From Bacilli bacterium (GTDB lineage: Bacteria; Bacillota_I; Bacilli_A; RFN20; DUOF01): a stretch of 64,000 nt of DNA. The DNA lies in contig JAFWYE010000006.1 of the NCBI GenBank assembly GCA_017517765.1, forward strand, positions 434,001 through 498,000, in the 5' to 3' direction. The notes under the pieces were generated by a model that saw nothing but the letters and a program-made list of their open reading frames with translations, was not told the origin of the DNA and did no database searches. The translations under genes were made by a program, and so were the position numbers. Shown here in pieces: positions 44,360-51,063 of the stretch. Every line of letters starts with the position of its first letter. Positions within the stretch are counted from its first letter, which is position 1.

Positions 44360-45053
44360 GTTTTTCTCTCTCCTTAAAGAAATCATTAATCTCAATTCCA
44401 ATAATTTCTCTATTACTTAAATATGCAAAATGATCTCCATTGATAACCCTCAATTTACTTCTCAACAATTTTTTGTTAATTTTTTTTGCATTAGCAAAAC
44501 TAACTTTTTCGTCTTCTTTAGAATATACTAGTAATACTGGTATCCTTAATCTTTTTATTATTTTGTTGTAATGAGTATTTACTACTTTAATAAAAAATCC
44601 TTTCATTTCACTAGAAGTATTTTTATAGTCTTCGCTTCCCATATTAGTATTAAGTTTCAATCTTTTTTTTATTTTATAAAGCAAAATACTAAAGTAACAC
44701 TTCAAACTTCTTTTTGGTTTTAATAAAGGAGAAGCAATAAATGCAATTGATTTAACACCAAATAGCAAATGATATTCTAAAGCCACTTTTCCCCCAAAAG
44801 AGTGCCCAATGATATAACTAACTTTTATATTTTTATTAATTAAGAAATCATGAATACTTCTAGCATATTCTGATATGTCTTTACTATGATTAAATTCACT
44901 ATTTCCAAATCCAGGCATATCTATAGCAACACATGTGTATTTATTTCTTAATACTTTTATTAAAGGATACATCATTTCTTTATTTTGACCCCAGCCATGT
45001 AAAAACAAAACAACAGGTCCATTTCCTTCAATAAAAAAATCTAGATTAGGCAT
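44343..45053 (-). CDS. Alpha/beta hydrolase
   Basis: 236 residues. Oxyanion loop VLFLHGWGQNKEMM, nucleophile elbow GHSFGG (Ser about 93), acid in VYSKEDEKVS, and His in NGDHFAYL make a complete Ser-Asp-His triad. The small cap region (about 125-165) is basic and hydrophobic. No signal peptide, so it acts in the cytoplasm, possibly at the membrane. Translational overlap with the MurF-like ligase and proximity to the Ddl-like gene suggest it edits or hydrolyses their product or an ester/peptide intermediate (inference). The start codon and GAGGTG site lie in the loop of a 10-bp hairpin. Confidence 0.87.
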   Translation of the reverse strand: MPNLDFFIEGNGPVVLFLHGWGQNKEMMYPLIKVLRNKYTCVAIDMPGFGNSEFNHSKDISEYARSIHDFLINKNIKVSYIIGHSFGGKVALEYHLLFGVKSIAFIASPLLKPKRSLKCYFSILLYKIKKRLKLNTNMGSEDYKNTSSEMKGFFIKVVNTHYNKIIKRLRIPVLLVYSKEDEKVSFANAKKINKKLLRSKLRVINGDHFAYLSNREIIGIEINDFFKEREKRVYYL

Positions 45054-45074
45054 ATATTCACCTCAATCTAGATT
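45033..45074 (-). promoter_or_regulatory. Hairpin enclosing the hydrolase start site
   Basis: Minus-strand RNA: AATCTAGATT (45074-45065) can pair with AATCTAGATT (45047-45038); the 17-nt loop holds GAGGTG and the ATG, and seven T residues follow the stem. It therefore looks like both a translation lock and a terminator. Confidence 0.55.
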
Positions 45075-45094
45075 ATGTTTATATTTATAAAACG

Positions 45095-45952
45095 TTACTT
45101 AAGAGTATCTATTTTCTTTTCTGCTAAACCTATAATTCTATCTTTTTCAGCATCTTCAATATACTTATCAAGTCCAACAGTTTTTCCTTTTAAAGCTTTT
45201 ACTTGCTTAAATAAATCTAATGCTTTGTTAACATCATACTTCTCATATGACTTATTTAAATATACTAGCCCTAATGCATATAAAGCTAAATAGTTTTGGT
45301 CATCCCACTTAGTTGCATAAATCAAATCTTTCTCAATTGTCTTTAATCTTGTTTCTGGAGACATATCCAATACATCTCCATCAATTATAAATCTATATGC
45401 TCTTAATGAAAGCACATATGCCTTTAATGCTCTTACATCTGTATATCTCTCTAATCTAGTAACATAATCATTACCTAGTAAAATATTAGTCTTTCTATTA
45501 TGTCCTTCTAAACTAAAAGCAATTGTAGTTTGTCCATATAGGGCTTTAATGTAATAAAGCATAGACATAACTCTAAAATATGGTTTTCTAGTACCCGCCA
45601 CTAATCTTTCTCTAGCAAACTCTACATATTCTTTTTTCTTCCCATTAAGTTCAGAATCATCAAAATTAAAATCTTCAGCAATTATTATTGCCATCTCTTC
45701 TCCTAGAATAACCATTTTTTCTCTATCTTCCTTACTAGGAGTTAATATTTCAGTTAACTTTTTATACTTTATATATTTTTCATTAAATGTTTTATATTCC
45801 TTCCTAGAAGGTTTTTGTATTTCATAATCTGTAAAATCTGTAATAATTACATCATCTTTTTTATCACCAAGTAATTCACTAAAATCTCCAAATGAATCTA
45901 GAGTTAAATCAAAATCATCCACTAACATTTCTTCTTCATTAATTTTTGTCAT
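45095..45952 (-). CDS. Acidic hypothetical protein with helical C terminus
   Basis: 285 residues from ATG 45952, with GGGG 9 nt upstream; a TTG three codons earlier is too near that site. No signal peptide or membrane helix. The first ~50 residues are very acidic (DDFDLTLDSFGDFSELLGDKKDD), then helices dominate; the last ~80 residues (NYLALYALGLVYLNKSYEKYDVNKALDLFKQVKAL) resemble a single TPR-like unit. Cytoplasmic and probably involved in protein contacts; family unknown. It is separated from the hydrolase by about 40 nt and is likely to be the first gene of that operon. Confidence 0.65.
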   Translation of the reverse strand: MTKINEEEMLVDDFDLTLDSFGDFSELLGDKKDDVIITDFTDYEIQKPSRKEYKTFNEKYIKYKKLTEILTPSKEDREKMVILGEEMAIIIAEDFNFDDSELNGKKKEYVEFARERLVAGTRKPYFRVMSMLYYIKALYGQTTIAFSLEGHNRKTNILLGNDYVTRLERYTDVRALKAYVLSLRAYRFIIDGDVLDMSPETRLKTIEKDLIYATKWDDQNYLALYALGLVYLNKSYEKYDVNKALDLFKQVKALKGKTVGLDKYIEDAEKDRIIGLAEKKIDTLK

Positions 45953-46071
45953 ATTAATCAACCCCTAATGTTAATTTTATTTTAATAAAACATATTTAAT
46001 AAAGCAATTTATTACCATTTTTATTAATCTAAGATTTAAAAATTGTTATAATTTCAATATGGAGTGATTAT

Positions 46072-46521
46072 ATGGACACTATATTAACTTTTGCCCCATG
46101 GATTTGGGCTGCAGTATTTATTATAACAACACTTATTACATTAAAAGTAAAAGATATAGATGCCTTATGGTTTTCTTGTGGTTCTATATTAACGTTAATC
46201 ATCTCTATCATTTTTAGAAACCTTCATTTCTTATTCCAATTACTAATCTTTATTGTATTAACAATCGTTCCTTTATTAACTTTGTCAAAAGTAATAAAAC
46301 GCAGACACAAAAAAGATAATCTTAAAGAAACAAGTGATGCGCTAATTGGAAAAAAAGTTCTTGTTGTAGAAGATTGCAATGAATTCAAAAAAGGTAGCGG
46401 TACTATCGATAACACTGTTTGGAAGATAATTTGTCAATCAGGCAACTCAATAAAAAAAGGTGAAGAAGCAATAATTGTTGCAGTAGAAAAACATGCATTA
46501 ATAGTAAAGCAGGCCGAATAG
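46072..46521 (+). CDS. NfeD-like membrane protein
   Basis: 149 residues: three membrane helices in the first 75 residues (about 5-25, 30-48, 52-72) and a C-terminal OB-fold domain (about 90-149, DALIGKKVLVVEDCNEFKKGSGTI...VWKIIC). This is the short NfeD/YuaF class that normally partners an SPFH/flotillin protein next door; no SPFH gene is nearby. A perfect TATAAT lies about 25 nt upstream and GGAGTG precedes the start. Expected at the cytoplasmic membrane, in membrane-domain organisation or quality control. Confidence 0.85.
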   Translation: MDTILTFAPWIWAAVFIITTLITLKVKDIDALWFSCGSILTLIISIIFRNLHFLFQLLIFIVLTIVPLLTLSKVIKRRHKKDNLKETSDALIGKKVLVVEDCNEFKKGSGTIDNTVWKIICQSGNSIKKGEEAIIVAVEKHALIVKQAE

Positions 46522-46531
46522 CCTGCTTTTT
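46506..46531 (+). terminator. Terminator of the NfeD-like gene
   Basis: AAAGCAGGC/GCCTGCTTT stem with a 6-nt loop containing the TAG stop, followed by T residues; the stem begins within the last coding codons. Confidence 0.85.
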
Positions 46532-46536
46532 CAATA

Positions 46537-46800
46537 TTAAGATTTTATTTTACTTTCTTCATATGCTTTTCTAACTGCCTTAGCTAATTGATCTGCGCAT
46601 GAAGTATTTCTTCTTCCGCATAGATTTCCAGATAATTTTTCTTCTATATATTCTACAGTTTGTCCATCAATTAATTTTGATATAGCTTTTAAATTACCAT
46701 TGCATCCTCCTAAAAATTCCACATTAGTAATAACATTTTCTTCTATGTCAAAAGAAATTTCTATTGAACAAACACCATTTGTTTTATATTTATATCTCAT
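46537..46800 (-). CDS. TSCPD-domain protein (TIGR03905 type)
   Basis: 87 residues from ATG 46800, which has GAGGTG 6-7 nt upstream. The open frame continues to 46863, but that part lies inside a tRNA gene and is rejected. The sequence YKTNGVCSIEISFDIEENVITNVEFLGGCNGNLKAI and the closing NTSCADQLAKAV match the small TSCPD family, related to a C-terminal module of some vitamin-B12-dependent ribonucleotide reductases; conserved Cys residues may bind metal. Its role is unknown. It is transcribed with the tRNA-Thr gene only 19 nt upstream. Confidence 0.87.
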   Translation of the reverse strand: MRYKYKTNGVCSIEISFDIEENVITNVEFLGGCNGNLKAISKLIDGQTVEYIEEKLSGNLCGRRNTSCADQLAKAVRKAYEESKIKS

Positions 46801-46819
46801 ATTATTCACCTCAAAAACA

Positions 46820-46893
46820 TGGTGCTCTTTACCAGAATTGAACTGATACTTAAGCCTTACCATGGCTTTGGTCTACCATTAACCTAAAAGAGC
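46820..46893 (-). tRNA. tRNA-Thr(GGT)
   Basis: 74 nt with encoded CCA: acceptor GCTCTTT/AAAGAGC, D stem GGTT/GACC, anticodon stem AAGCC/GGCTT with loop ATGGTAA giving GGT, T stem ATCAG/CTGGT, loop TTCAATT, discriminator A. All stems pair. A TTGACA promoter lies just upstream and a protein gene 19 nt downstream. Confidence 0.92.
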
Positions 46894-46906
46894 ACTATGT
46901 ACAATA

Positions 46907-46935
46907 ATTATGTAAAAAATACTCTCCCTTGTCAA
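46907..46935 (-). promoter_or_regulatory. Promoter of tRNA-Thr and the TSCPD gene
   Basis: Minus strand perfect TTGACA (46935-46930), 17-bp spacer, CATAAT (46912-46907), about 14 nt before the tRNA. Confidence 0.82.
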
Positions 46936-46963
46936 TTCTTATAAATCCAAAATAACTTTCACA

Positions 46964-46986
46964 TAAAAAAAGAGCTTTTGCTCTTT
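46964..46986 (-). terminator. Terminator after the LURP-one-like gene
   Basis: AAAGAGC/GCTCTTT stem with AAAA loop and a TTTTTTT tail on the minus strand, just before the tRNA-Thr promoter. Confidence 0.85.
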
Positions 46987-46995
46987 CTTTTTTTA

Positions 46996-47496
46996 TTAAT
47001 TACTATAGATATCTTTTTTGTTTTTATCACTAATATTATCAACTGCAATAACAATAGCAGCAACCATAGCTACATCTTTTTCATTAGCACAATCAACATT
47101 ATATCTATCATTAACAAAGCCACTACCATACTTATTAAAAGTTGCAATTACTTGTTCATCTTTAAAAATAGCCACACCATAACCATCTGGATTTTTACCA
47201 ACAGTGTAATTATATCCTGCTCCAGTTAAAGTATAGAAAGTTTTAAAAGACATCTTTGTTTTTAACTTCATTTTATTGCCTTGAGAATCTTTTATAATCG
47301 CAGAGTTGAATAAAAACCTGAACCATTTATTTCTAATGGTATATATAGTGTTACCTTGTGCATCGTTAATAAATTTCTTTCTTGTTGGGGAAAATATTTT
47401 TAATTTTCCCTTAACAAAGTAGATATCTTCTTCTGCTTCATTTTTTACTATTGAGTTTCCTCTTACTAAATTTGTGTTTTGAATAGTTATATGCAT
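46996..47496 (-). CDS. LURP-one-related (tubby-like fold) protein
   Basis: 166 residues, soluble, beta-rich, with the order expected of the LOR/DUF567 fold: YFVKGKLKIFSPTRKKFINDAQGNTIYTIRNKWFRFL..., a second sheet SFKTFYTLTGAGYNYTVGKN, and a hydrophobic C-terminal helix (DVAMVAAIVIAVDNI). Tubby-like folds bind phosphoinositides in eukaryotes and serve as scramblase-like proteins; the bacterial role is not known. It is the last of three genes in an operon with two membrane proteins (spacing 12 nt), suggesting membrane association. Strong GGAGG precedes ATG. Confidence 0.82.
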   Translation of the reverse strand: MHITIQNTNLVRGNSIVKNEAEEDIYFVKGKLKIFSPTRKKFINDAQGNTIYTIRNKWFRFLFNSAIIKDSQGNKMKLKTKMSFKTFYTLTGAGYNYTVGKNPDGYGVAIFKDEQVIATFNKYGSGFVNDRYNVDCANEKDVAMVAAIVIAVDNISDKNKKDIYSN

Positions 47497-47508
47497 ATTA
47501 ATTCCTCC

Positions 47509-48018
47509 TTACACTATTATTATCACTAAAGCCGTAACCACTAGTATTATCCCTATTGTTAAAAACTTCTTTATTGTTTTTGCTTCCTTTCTTCTTGATA
47601 TAACAAGTTCATCTTCAAAATATTTGTTAGAGTCATTATCTTCAATAATTTGATCTCCTGCCACTCCAAAAGCAAGTTCATTTGCCACATAATCTGCCAT
47701 AACAATTTTTGTATTATATTCTTTATCTTCAGGTAACAACATTTTCCCCTTATATTTTAAAGATCTACAAAACTTTTCTTTTTTAATATCAAGTATTCCA
47801 AATAAACTAATTAGATAAAATACAATTGTCATAAGTAACCATAATTTACTTTCTTCTTCATACCACTTATATATATCTAATTCTAATTCAGACTTTTCTG
47901 TCTCTATAACATAAACCATACGCTTTTCTTTATTCTTTTTTGCTCTTATTAATTTACCATCAACTCTGATTTCTGGCTCAAATTTATATCCAGCCACTTC
48001 TAAAGTTACTTTTCTCAT
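47509..48018 (-). CDS. Two-helix membrane protein, function unknown
   Basis: 169 residues: a beta-rich N-terminal ~55 residues (YKFEPEIRVDGKLIRAKK), a membrane helix at about 60-78, a polar middle portion with a basic KYKGKMLLPEDKEYN loop, and a C-terminal helix (about 150-168). Its ATG overlaps the TGA stop of the upstream gene (ATGA), so the two are translationally coupled. No family recognised. Confidence 0.65.
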   Translation of the reverse strand: MRKVTLEVAGYKFEPEIRVDGKLIRAKKNKEKRMVYVIETEKSELELDIYKWYEEESKLWLLMTIVFYLISLFGILDIKKEKFCRSLKYKGKMLLPEDKEYNTKIVMADYVANELAFGVAGDQIIEDNDSNKYFEDELVISRRKEAKTIKKFLTIGIILVVTALVIIIV

Positions 48019-48512
48019 TGTGCCATCCCTCCTATAATTGCTAGCACTCCTAATGCAGCTAGTAGTAAAACAGCAATTGTAATAATAGAGACTGTAATTA
48101 ATGTTACTATTCTAGACTTTGCAGGTCTCCAGTTTTTATCCACTATTAAACAAGCAAGAGAAATAATAGATAAAGCAACGGTAATGATAGCAAGATAAGG
48201 TATACAATCTATCATTTTTGGAATAATTTCATTCATGTTGTTACCAACATCACCAACCCACTCAATAAACTCAGTATTATATAATCCTCTATATTCCTCA
48301 TTTAACAAAAGTAATCCCAAGGTAAATATAGTAGATATAATAAGAAAGCCATAATATAAAATTGCAACCATTGCAAGTAATGCAACTAGCATTGGAAAAA
48401 TTACTATGGATAAGGCAACTAATAGAGTAATTGCAAAAGCAACCATCGCATAGTTAAACACAATCGCCCCAAAATGAGCTGTATATCTTTTCACTTCTTC
48501 TGACTTCTTCAT
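48015..48512 (-). CDS. Four-helix membrane protein, function unknown
   Basis: 165 residues with helices at about 15-38, 40-65, 105-125 and 135-160, and a polar loop (about 70-100, EEYRGLYNTEFIEWVGDVGNN) between the second and third, probably outside. It opens the three-gene operon with the LURP-one-like protein, has a 17-bp-spaced promoter and a GGGGTGA ribosome site. Its TGA stop confirms that TGA is not read as Trp here. No family recognised. Confidence 0.65.
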   Translation of the reverse strand: MKKSEEVKRYTAHFGAIVFNYAMVAFAITLLVALSIVIFPMLVALLAMVAILYYGFLIISTIFTLGLLLLNEEYRGLYNTEFIEWVGDVGNNMNEIIPKMIDCIPYLAIITVALSIISLACLIVDKNWRPAKSRIVTLITVSIITIAVLLLAALGVLAIIGGMAQ

Positions 48513-48546
48513 TTAATCACCCCTTATTTAGGCATACCTTATTTTT

Positions 48547-48575
48547 AGTATAGACATTAAAATTATCTCATTCAA
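48547..48575 (-). promoter_or_regulatory. Promoter of the LURP-one-like operon
   Basis: Minus strand TTGAAT (48575-48570), 17-bp spacer, TATACT (48552-48547), leader about 30 nt. Confidence 0.7.
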
Positions 48576-48591
48576 GAAATGATAATTTTTT

Positions 48592-49173
48592 TCATCCATT
48601 GTCTATGTGATAAGCGATGTAATTAAGTATTTCTAAATTATTATTATAGATTTTATATGTATCCTCGATAAAAAAATTATATATATGTTTTTTTACTAAC
48701 CTTATCCTATCTTTATCTAACTCTATTTTCCCCAACTTACTACTAGCAATTTTTGCTATTCTTCTTTTAGAAACACTTCTTATTGCATCTAGTTTCAAAT
48801 AAGAATTAGTAGGTTTTTCCACATTCAAGCCTTCAATAATTCCTAGATTAAGACATAGTGGTGAGTTACAAGAGTTTCTGCTAGTAAGTGGAATAACTAC
48901 CACATTTCCAAAATCCACTTCCCACACAAGAGCATAATGGCCATTTGTAAATATATCACTAAGCTCTGTGCCTATATTTATCCCAAACTCTACCCAAACA
49001 ATATCTCCTCTTTTTAAATCATTTGGTAACAATCCATATCCATGCCTTAAAACACCATCTCTAAAATACATTGTTTGTTTATCTAACCACAAAAGATATT
49101 CCATAGCTAATGCTGGATCAATATTATTTAAATTCTTTTTGATATTCTTTAATAAAAAATCTTTATTAAGCAT
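48592..49173 (-). CDS. PemK/MazF-like protein without a visible antitoxin
   Basis: 193 residues. After a ~48-residue helical extension comes the MazF fold: RGDIVWVEFG (about 54-63), NGHYALVWEVD, VVVIPLTSRN and IRSVSKRRI. In active MazF the NGHYALV position is R-P-x-L-V with a catalytic Arg; here His stands there, while the second catalytic site Thr (PLTS) is kept. MazF toxins are ribosome-independent RNases. No small antitoxin gene lies on either side: rimO is 41 nt upstream and a promoter follows downstream. So it may be a toxin-derived regulator or an orphan RNase. Confidence 0.75.
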   Translation of the reverse strand: MLNKDFLLKNIKKNLNNIDPALAMEYLLWLDKQTMYFRDGVLRHGYGLLPNDLKRGDIVWVEFGINIGTELSDIFTNGHYALVWEVDFGNVVVIPLTSRNSCNSPLCLNLGIIEGLNVEKPTNSYLKLDAIRSVSKRRIAKIASSKLGKIELDKDRIRLVKKHIYNFFIEDTYKIYNNNLEILNYIAYHIDNG

Positions 49174-49214
49174 ATACTCACCTAATAAAGATTATGTTTT
49201 ATTTATTTCAATTA

Positions 49215-50516
49215 TTAATTAATCTCTTCTCCATATAAATCATGGCTTGTCGCACTTGTTATTTTCACATTAACTAAACTTCCTCTAGTTAATCTATTAT
49301 TACTTGTAAAGTAAACATAACCATCAATATTATCTGGAGCACTCATATATGATTGTCCTCTATAAACCTTTTTAATAGGATTATAAATTTCCACTCTAAC
49401 TTCATATGTATTACCAATTCTTTTTTCATTTAACTTTTTAGAAATCTCTTCTTGCTTCTTCATTAACCTTCTTAATCTATCTTCTTTAATGTCTTCATCA
49501 ATTTGTTTCATATCATAAGCTTTGGTATTTTCTTCTCTTGAATAAGCAAATGCGCCTAAAAGATCAAATGGATATTTCTCTATAAAATCCATTAACTCTT
49601 CAAATTCTTTTTCTCCCTCACCTGGATATCCCACAATAAAAGTTGTACGAATTATAGCATTTCTAACTTTACTTCTAATTTTAGTAATTATATCTATTAT
49701 TTCTTCCTTGCTTCCTCTTCTATTCATACTCTTAAGAATATCATTATTTATGTGTTGAAGTGGTAAATCAAAATAAGGAATTAATCTAGACTCTTGGTTA
49801 GCTAAGTTAATTAATTCATCACTAACTTCATCAGGATACAAATAAAGAAGTCTTACATTCTTTACACCATTTACTTTTAACACATCTTCAATTAGATTAT
49901 GTATTCTATAGTTGTCATATAAATCGTAACCATATGCAGTAGTGTCTTGAGCAATAAGTACAATTTCTTCTTTTCCTGCTAGTATTGCATTTTCAACAGA
50001 TTTAATGATATCTTCTTTTTTATAACTTACTAAAGTTCCTCTAATTAAAGGAATTGCACAATAGCTACAATTGTTTTTACAACCCTCACCTATTTTAATA
50101 TAAGCAAAATGAGGATTAGTAAGATATAATTTATCAATAATATTAAAATCTCTTGTTAATTTTGTATTTAATAATTTTTCAAATGTACTCTTAAGTTCCT
50201 TATAATCCTTAATAGGTACAATTGCATCAATAGTATTTTTAAATTCTTTTTTTAGTCTATCTTCATAGCGTTGAGCAAAACAACCACACACCATTATTTT
50301 TGCATCTTCTTTTTTATCTCTTATACATTCATAAATTGTATCAATTGCTTCTTGCTTAGCGCTCTCTATAAATCCACAAGTATTAATAATGATAAGGTCA
50401 CATTCTTTTATTCGCGAAGAAAACAATATGTTAGGGCTTTTTAAAACTCCTAATATATTTTCAGAATCTGTTAAATTTTTACAACACCCTAAAGAAATCA
50501 TTCCTACTATTTTCAT
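49215..50516 (-). CDS. rimO: Ribosomal protein S12 methylthiotransferase
   Basis: 433 residues. N-terminal MTTase domain with cluster cysteines in SLGCCKNLTDSE, INTCGFIESAKQEA and VCGCFAQRYE, the radical-SAM motif CKNNCSYCAIP (about 147-157), and a C-terminal TRAM domain. The DSE and CGFIESAKQE forms are characteristic of RimO rather than MiaB. It methylthiolates Asp of ribosomal protein S12 with two [4Fe-4S] clusters. It overlaps the upstream membrane-protein gene by one base. Confidence 0.93.
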   Translation of the reverse strand: MKIVGMISLGCCKNLTDSENILGVLKSPNILFSSRIKECDLIIINTCGFIESAKQEAIDTIYECIRDKKEDAKIMVCGCFAQRYEDRLKKEFKNTIDAIVPIKDYKELKSTFEKLLNTKLTRDFNIIDKLYLTNPHFAYIKIGEGCKNNCSYCAIPLIRGTLVSYKKEDIIKSVENAILAGKEEIVLIAQDTTAYGYDLYDNYRIHNLIEDVLKVNGVKNVRLLYLYPDEVSDELINLANQESRLIPYFDLPLQHINNDILKSMNRRGSKEEIIDIITKIRSKVRNAIIRTTFIVGYPGEGEKEFEELMDFIEKYPFDLLGAFAYSREENTKAYDMKQIDEDIKEDRLRRLMKKQEEISKKLNEKRIGNTYEVRVEIYNPIKKVYRGQSYMSAPDNIDGYVYFTSNNRLTRGSLVNVKITSATSHDLYGEEIN

Positions 50517-50977
50517 TACTTATTATCCTCATCATTTTCGTGCATTTTAGAATCTAAAATATCACTAATATCTATATTATAAATATCTTTAAAATCATCT
50601 TCATTAAATTCACTATCACTATATTGTTTTACGTGCATAATCTTACCACTTTTTATTTCTTCTACAATTTGTTTACGTGGAGTATATGTTTCTTCATCAT
50701 CAGCAAATATAAATGATCTTTTCTTTTTACGTAACTTAGCCATTTTTTTAGAAAAGAAGCCAATTGGTTTTCCTTTACTATTTCTATCTAGTGCTTTACC
50801 AAGCATTACTCCCAAGGTGAAAACACATACAAAAGCAATAAAAGGAAATATAGTATAACGATAAACATATCTTTCAAGATTTTCACAAATGTAATATGTT
50901 GCTACAATTATTCCTAAGAAAAGCATAGTTTGAGTTATCATATCTACATAATTCCAAAATTTCTTTGATACTTTCAC
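50516..50977 (-). CDS. Two-helix membrane protein, function unknown
   Basis: 153 residues from GTG 50977, supported by AAGGTGAGA upstream. Two membrane helices (about 10-30 and 38-60) form a hairpin, followed by a basic stretch (KKMAKLRKKKRSFIF) and a ~65-residue acidic cytoplasmic tail. It overlaps rimO by one base, so it is coupled to rimO translation. No family recognised. Confidence 0.65.
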   Translation of the reverse strand: MKVSKKFWNYVDMITQTMLFLGIIVATYYICENLERYVYRYTIFPFIAFVCVFTLGVMLGKALDRNSKGKPIGFFSKKMAKLRKKKRSFIFADDEETYTPRKQIVEEIKSGKIMHVKQYSDSEFNEDDFKDIYNIDISDILDSKMHENDEDNK

Positions 50978-51040
50978 AATCTCACCTTCTTAGCCAATTA
51001 TAACACTAATTCACGACACAATAAAATAGATTTTAAATGA

Positions 51041-51063
51041 AAAAGAGAAGTCTAGCTTCTCTT
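51041..51063 (-). terminator. Terminator of the repeat lipoprotein
   Basis: AAGAGAAG/CTTCTCTT stem with a 5-nt loop and a TTTTT-rich tail on the minus strand, overlapping the stop codon. Confidence 0.75.

Noticed and set aside
46801-46863. Longer TSCPD protein starting at 46863
   Set aside because: The extension lies within the tRNA-Thr gene and has no ribosome site; ATG 46800 has GAGGTG.
48015-48017. Mycoplasma-type code with TGA as tryptophan
   Set aside because: TGA ends this gene exactly at an ATGA overlap, and Trp codons in the window are TGG.
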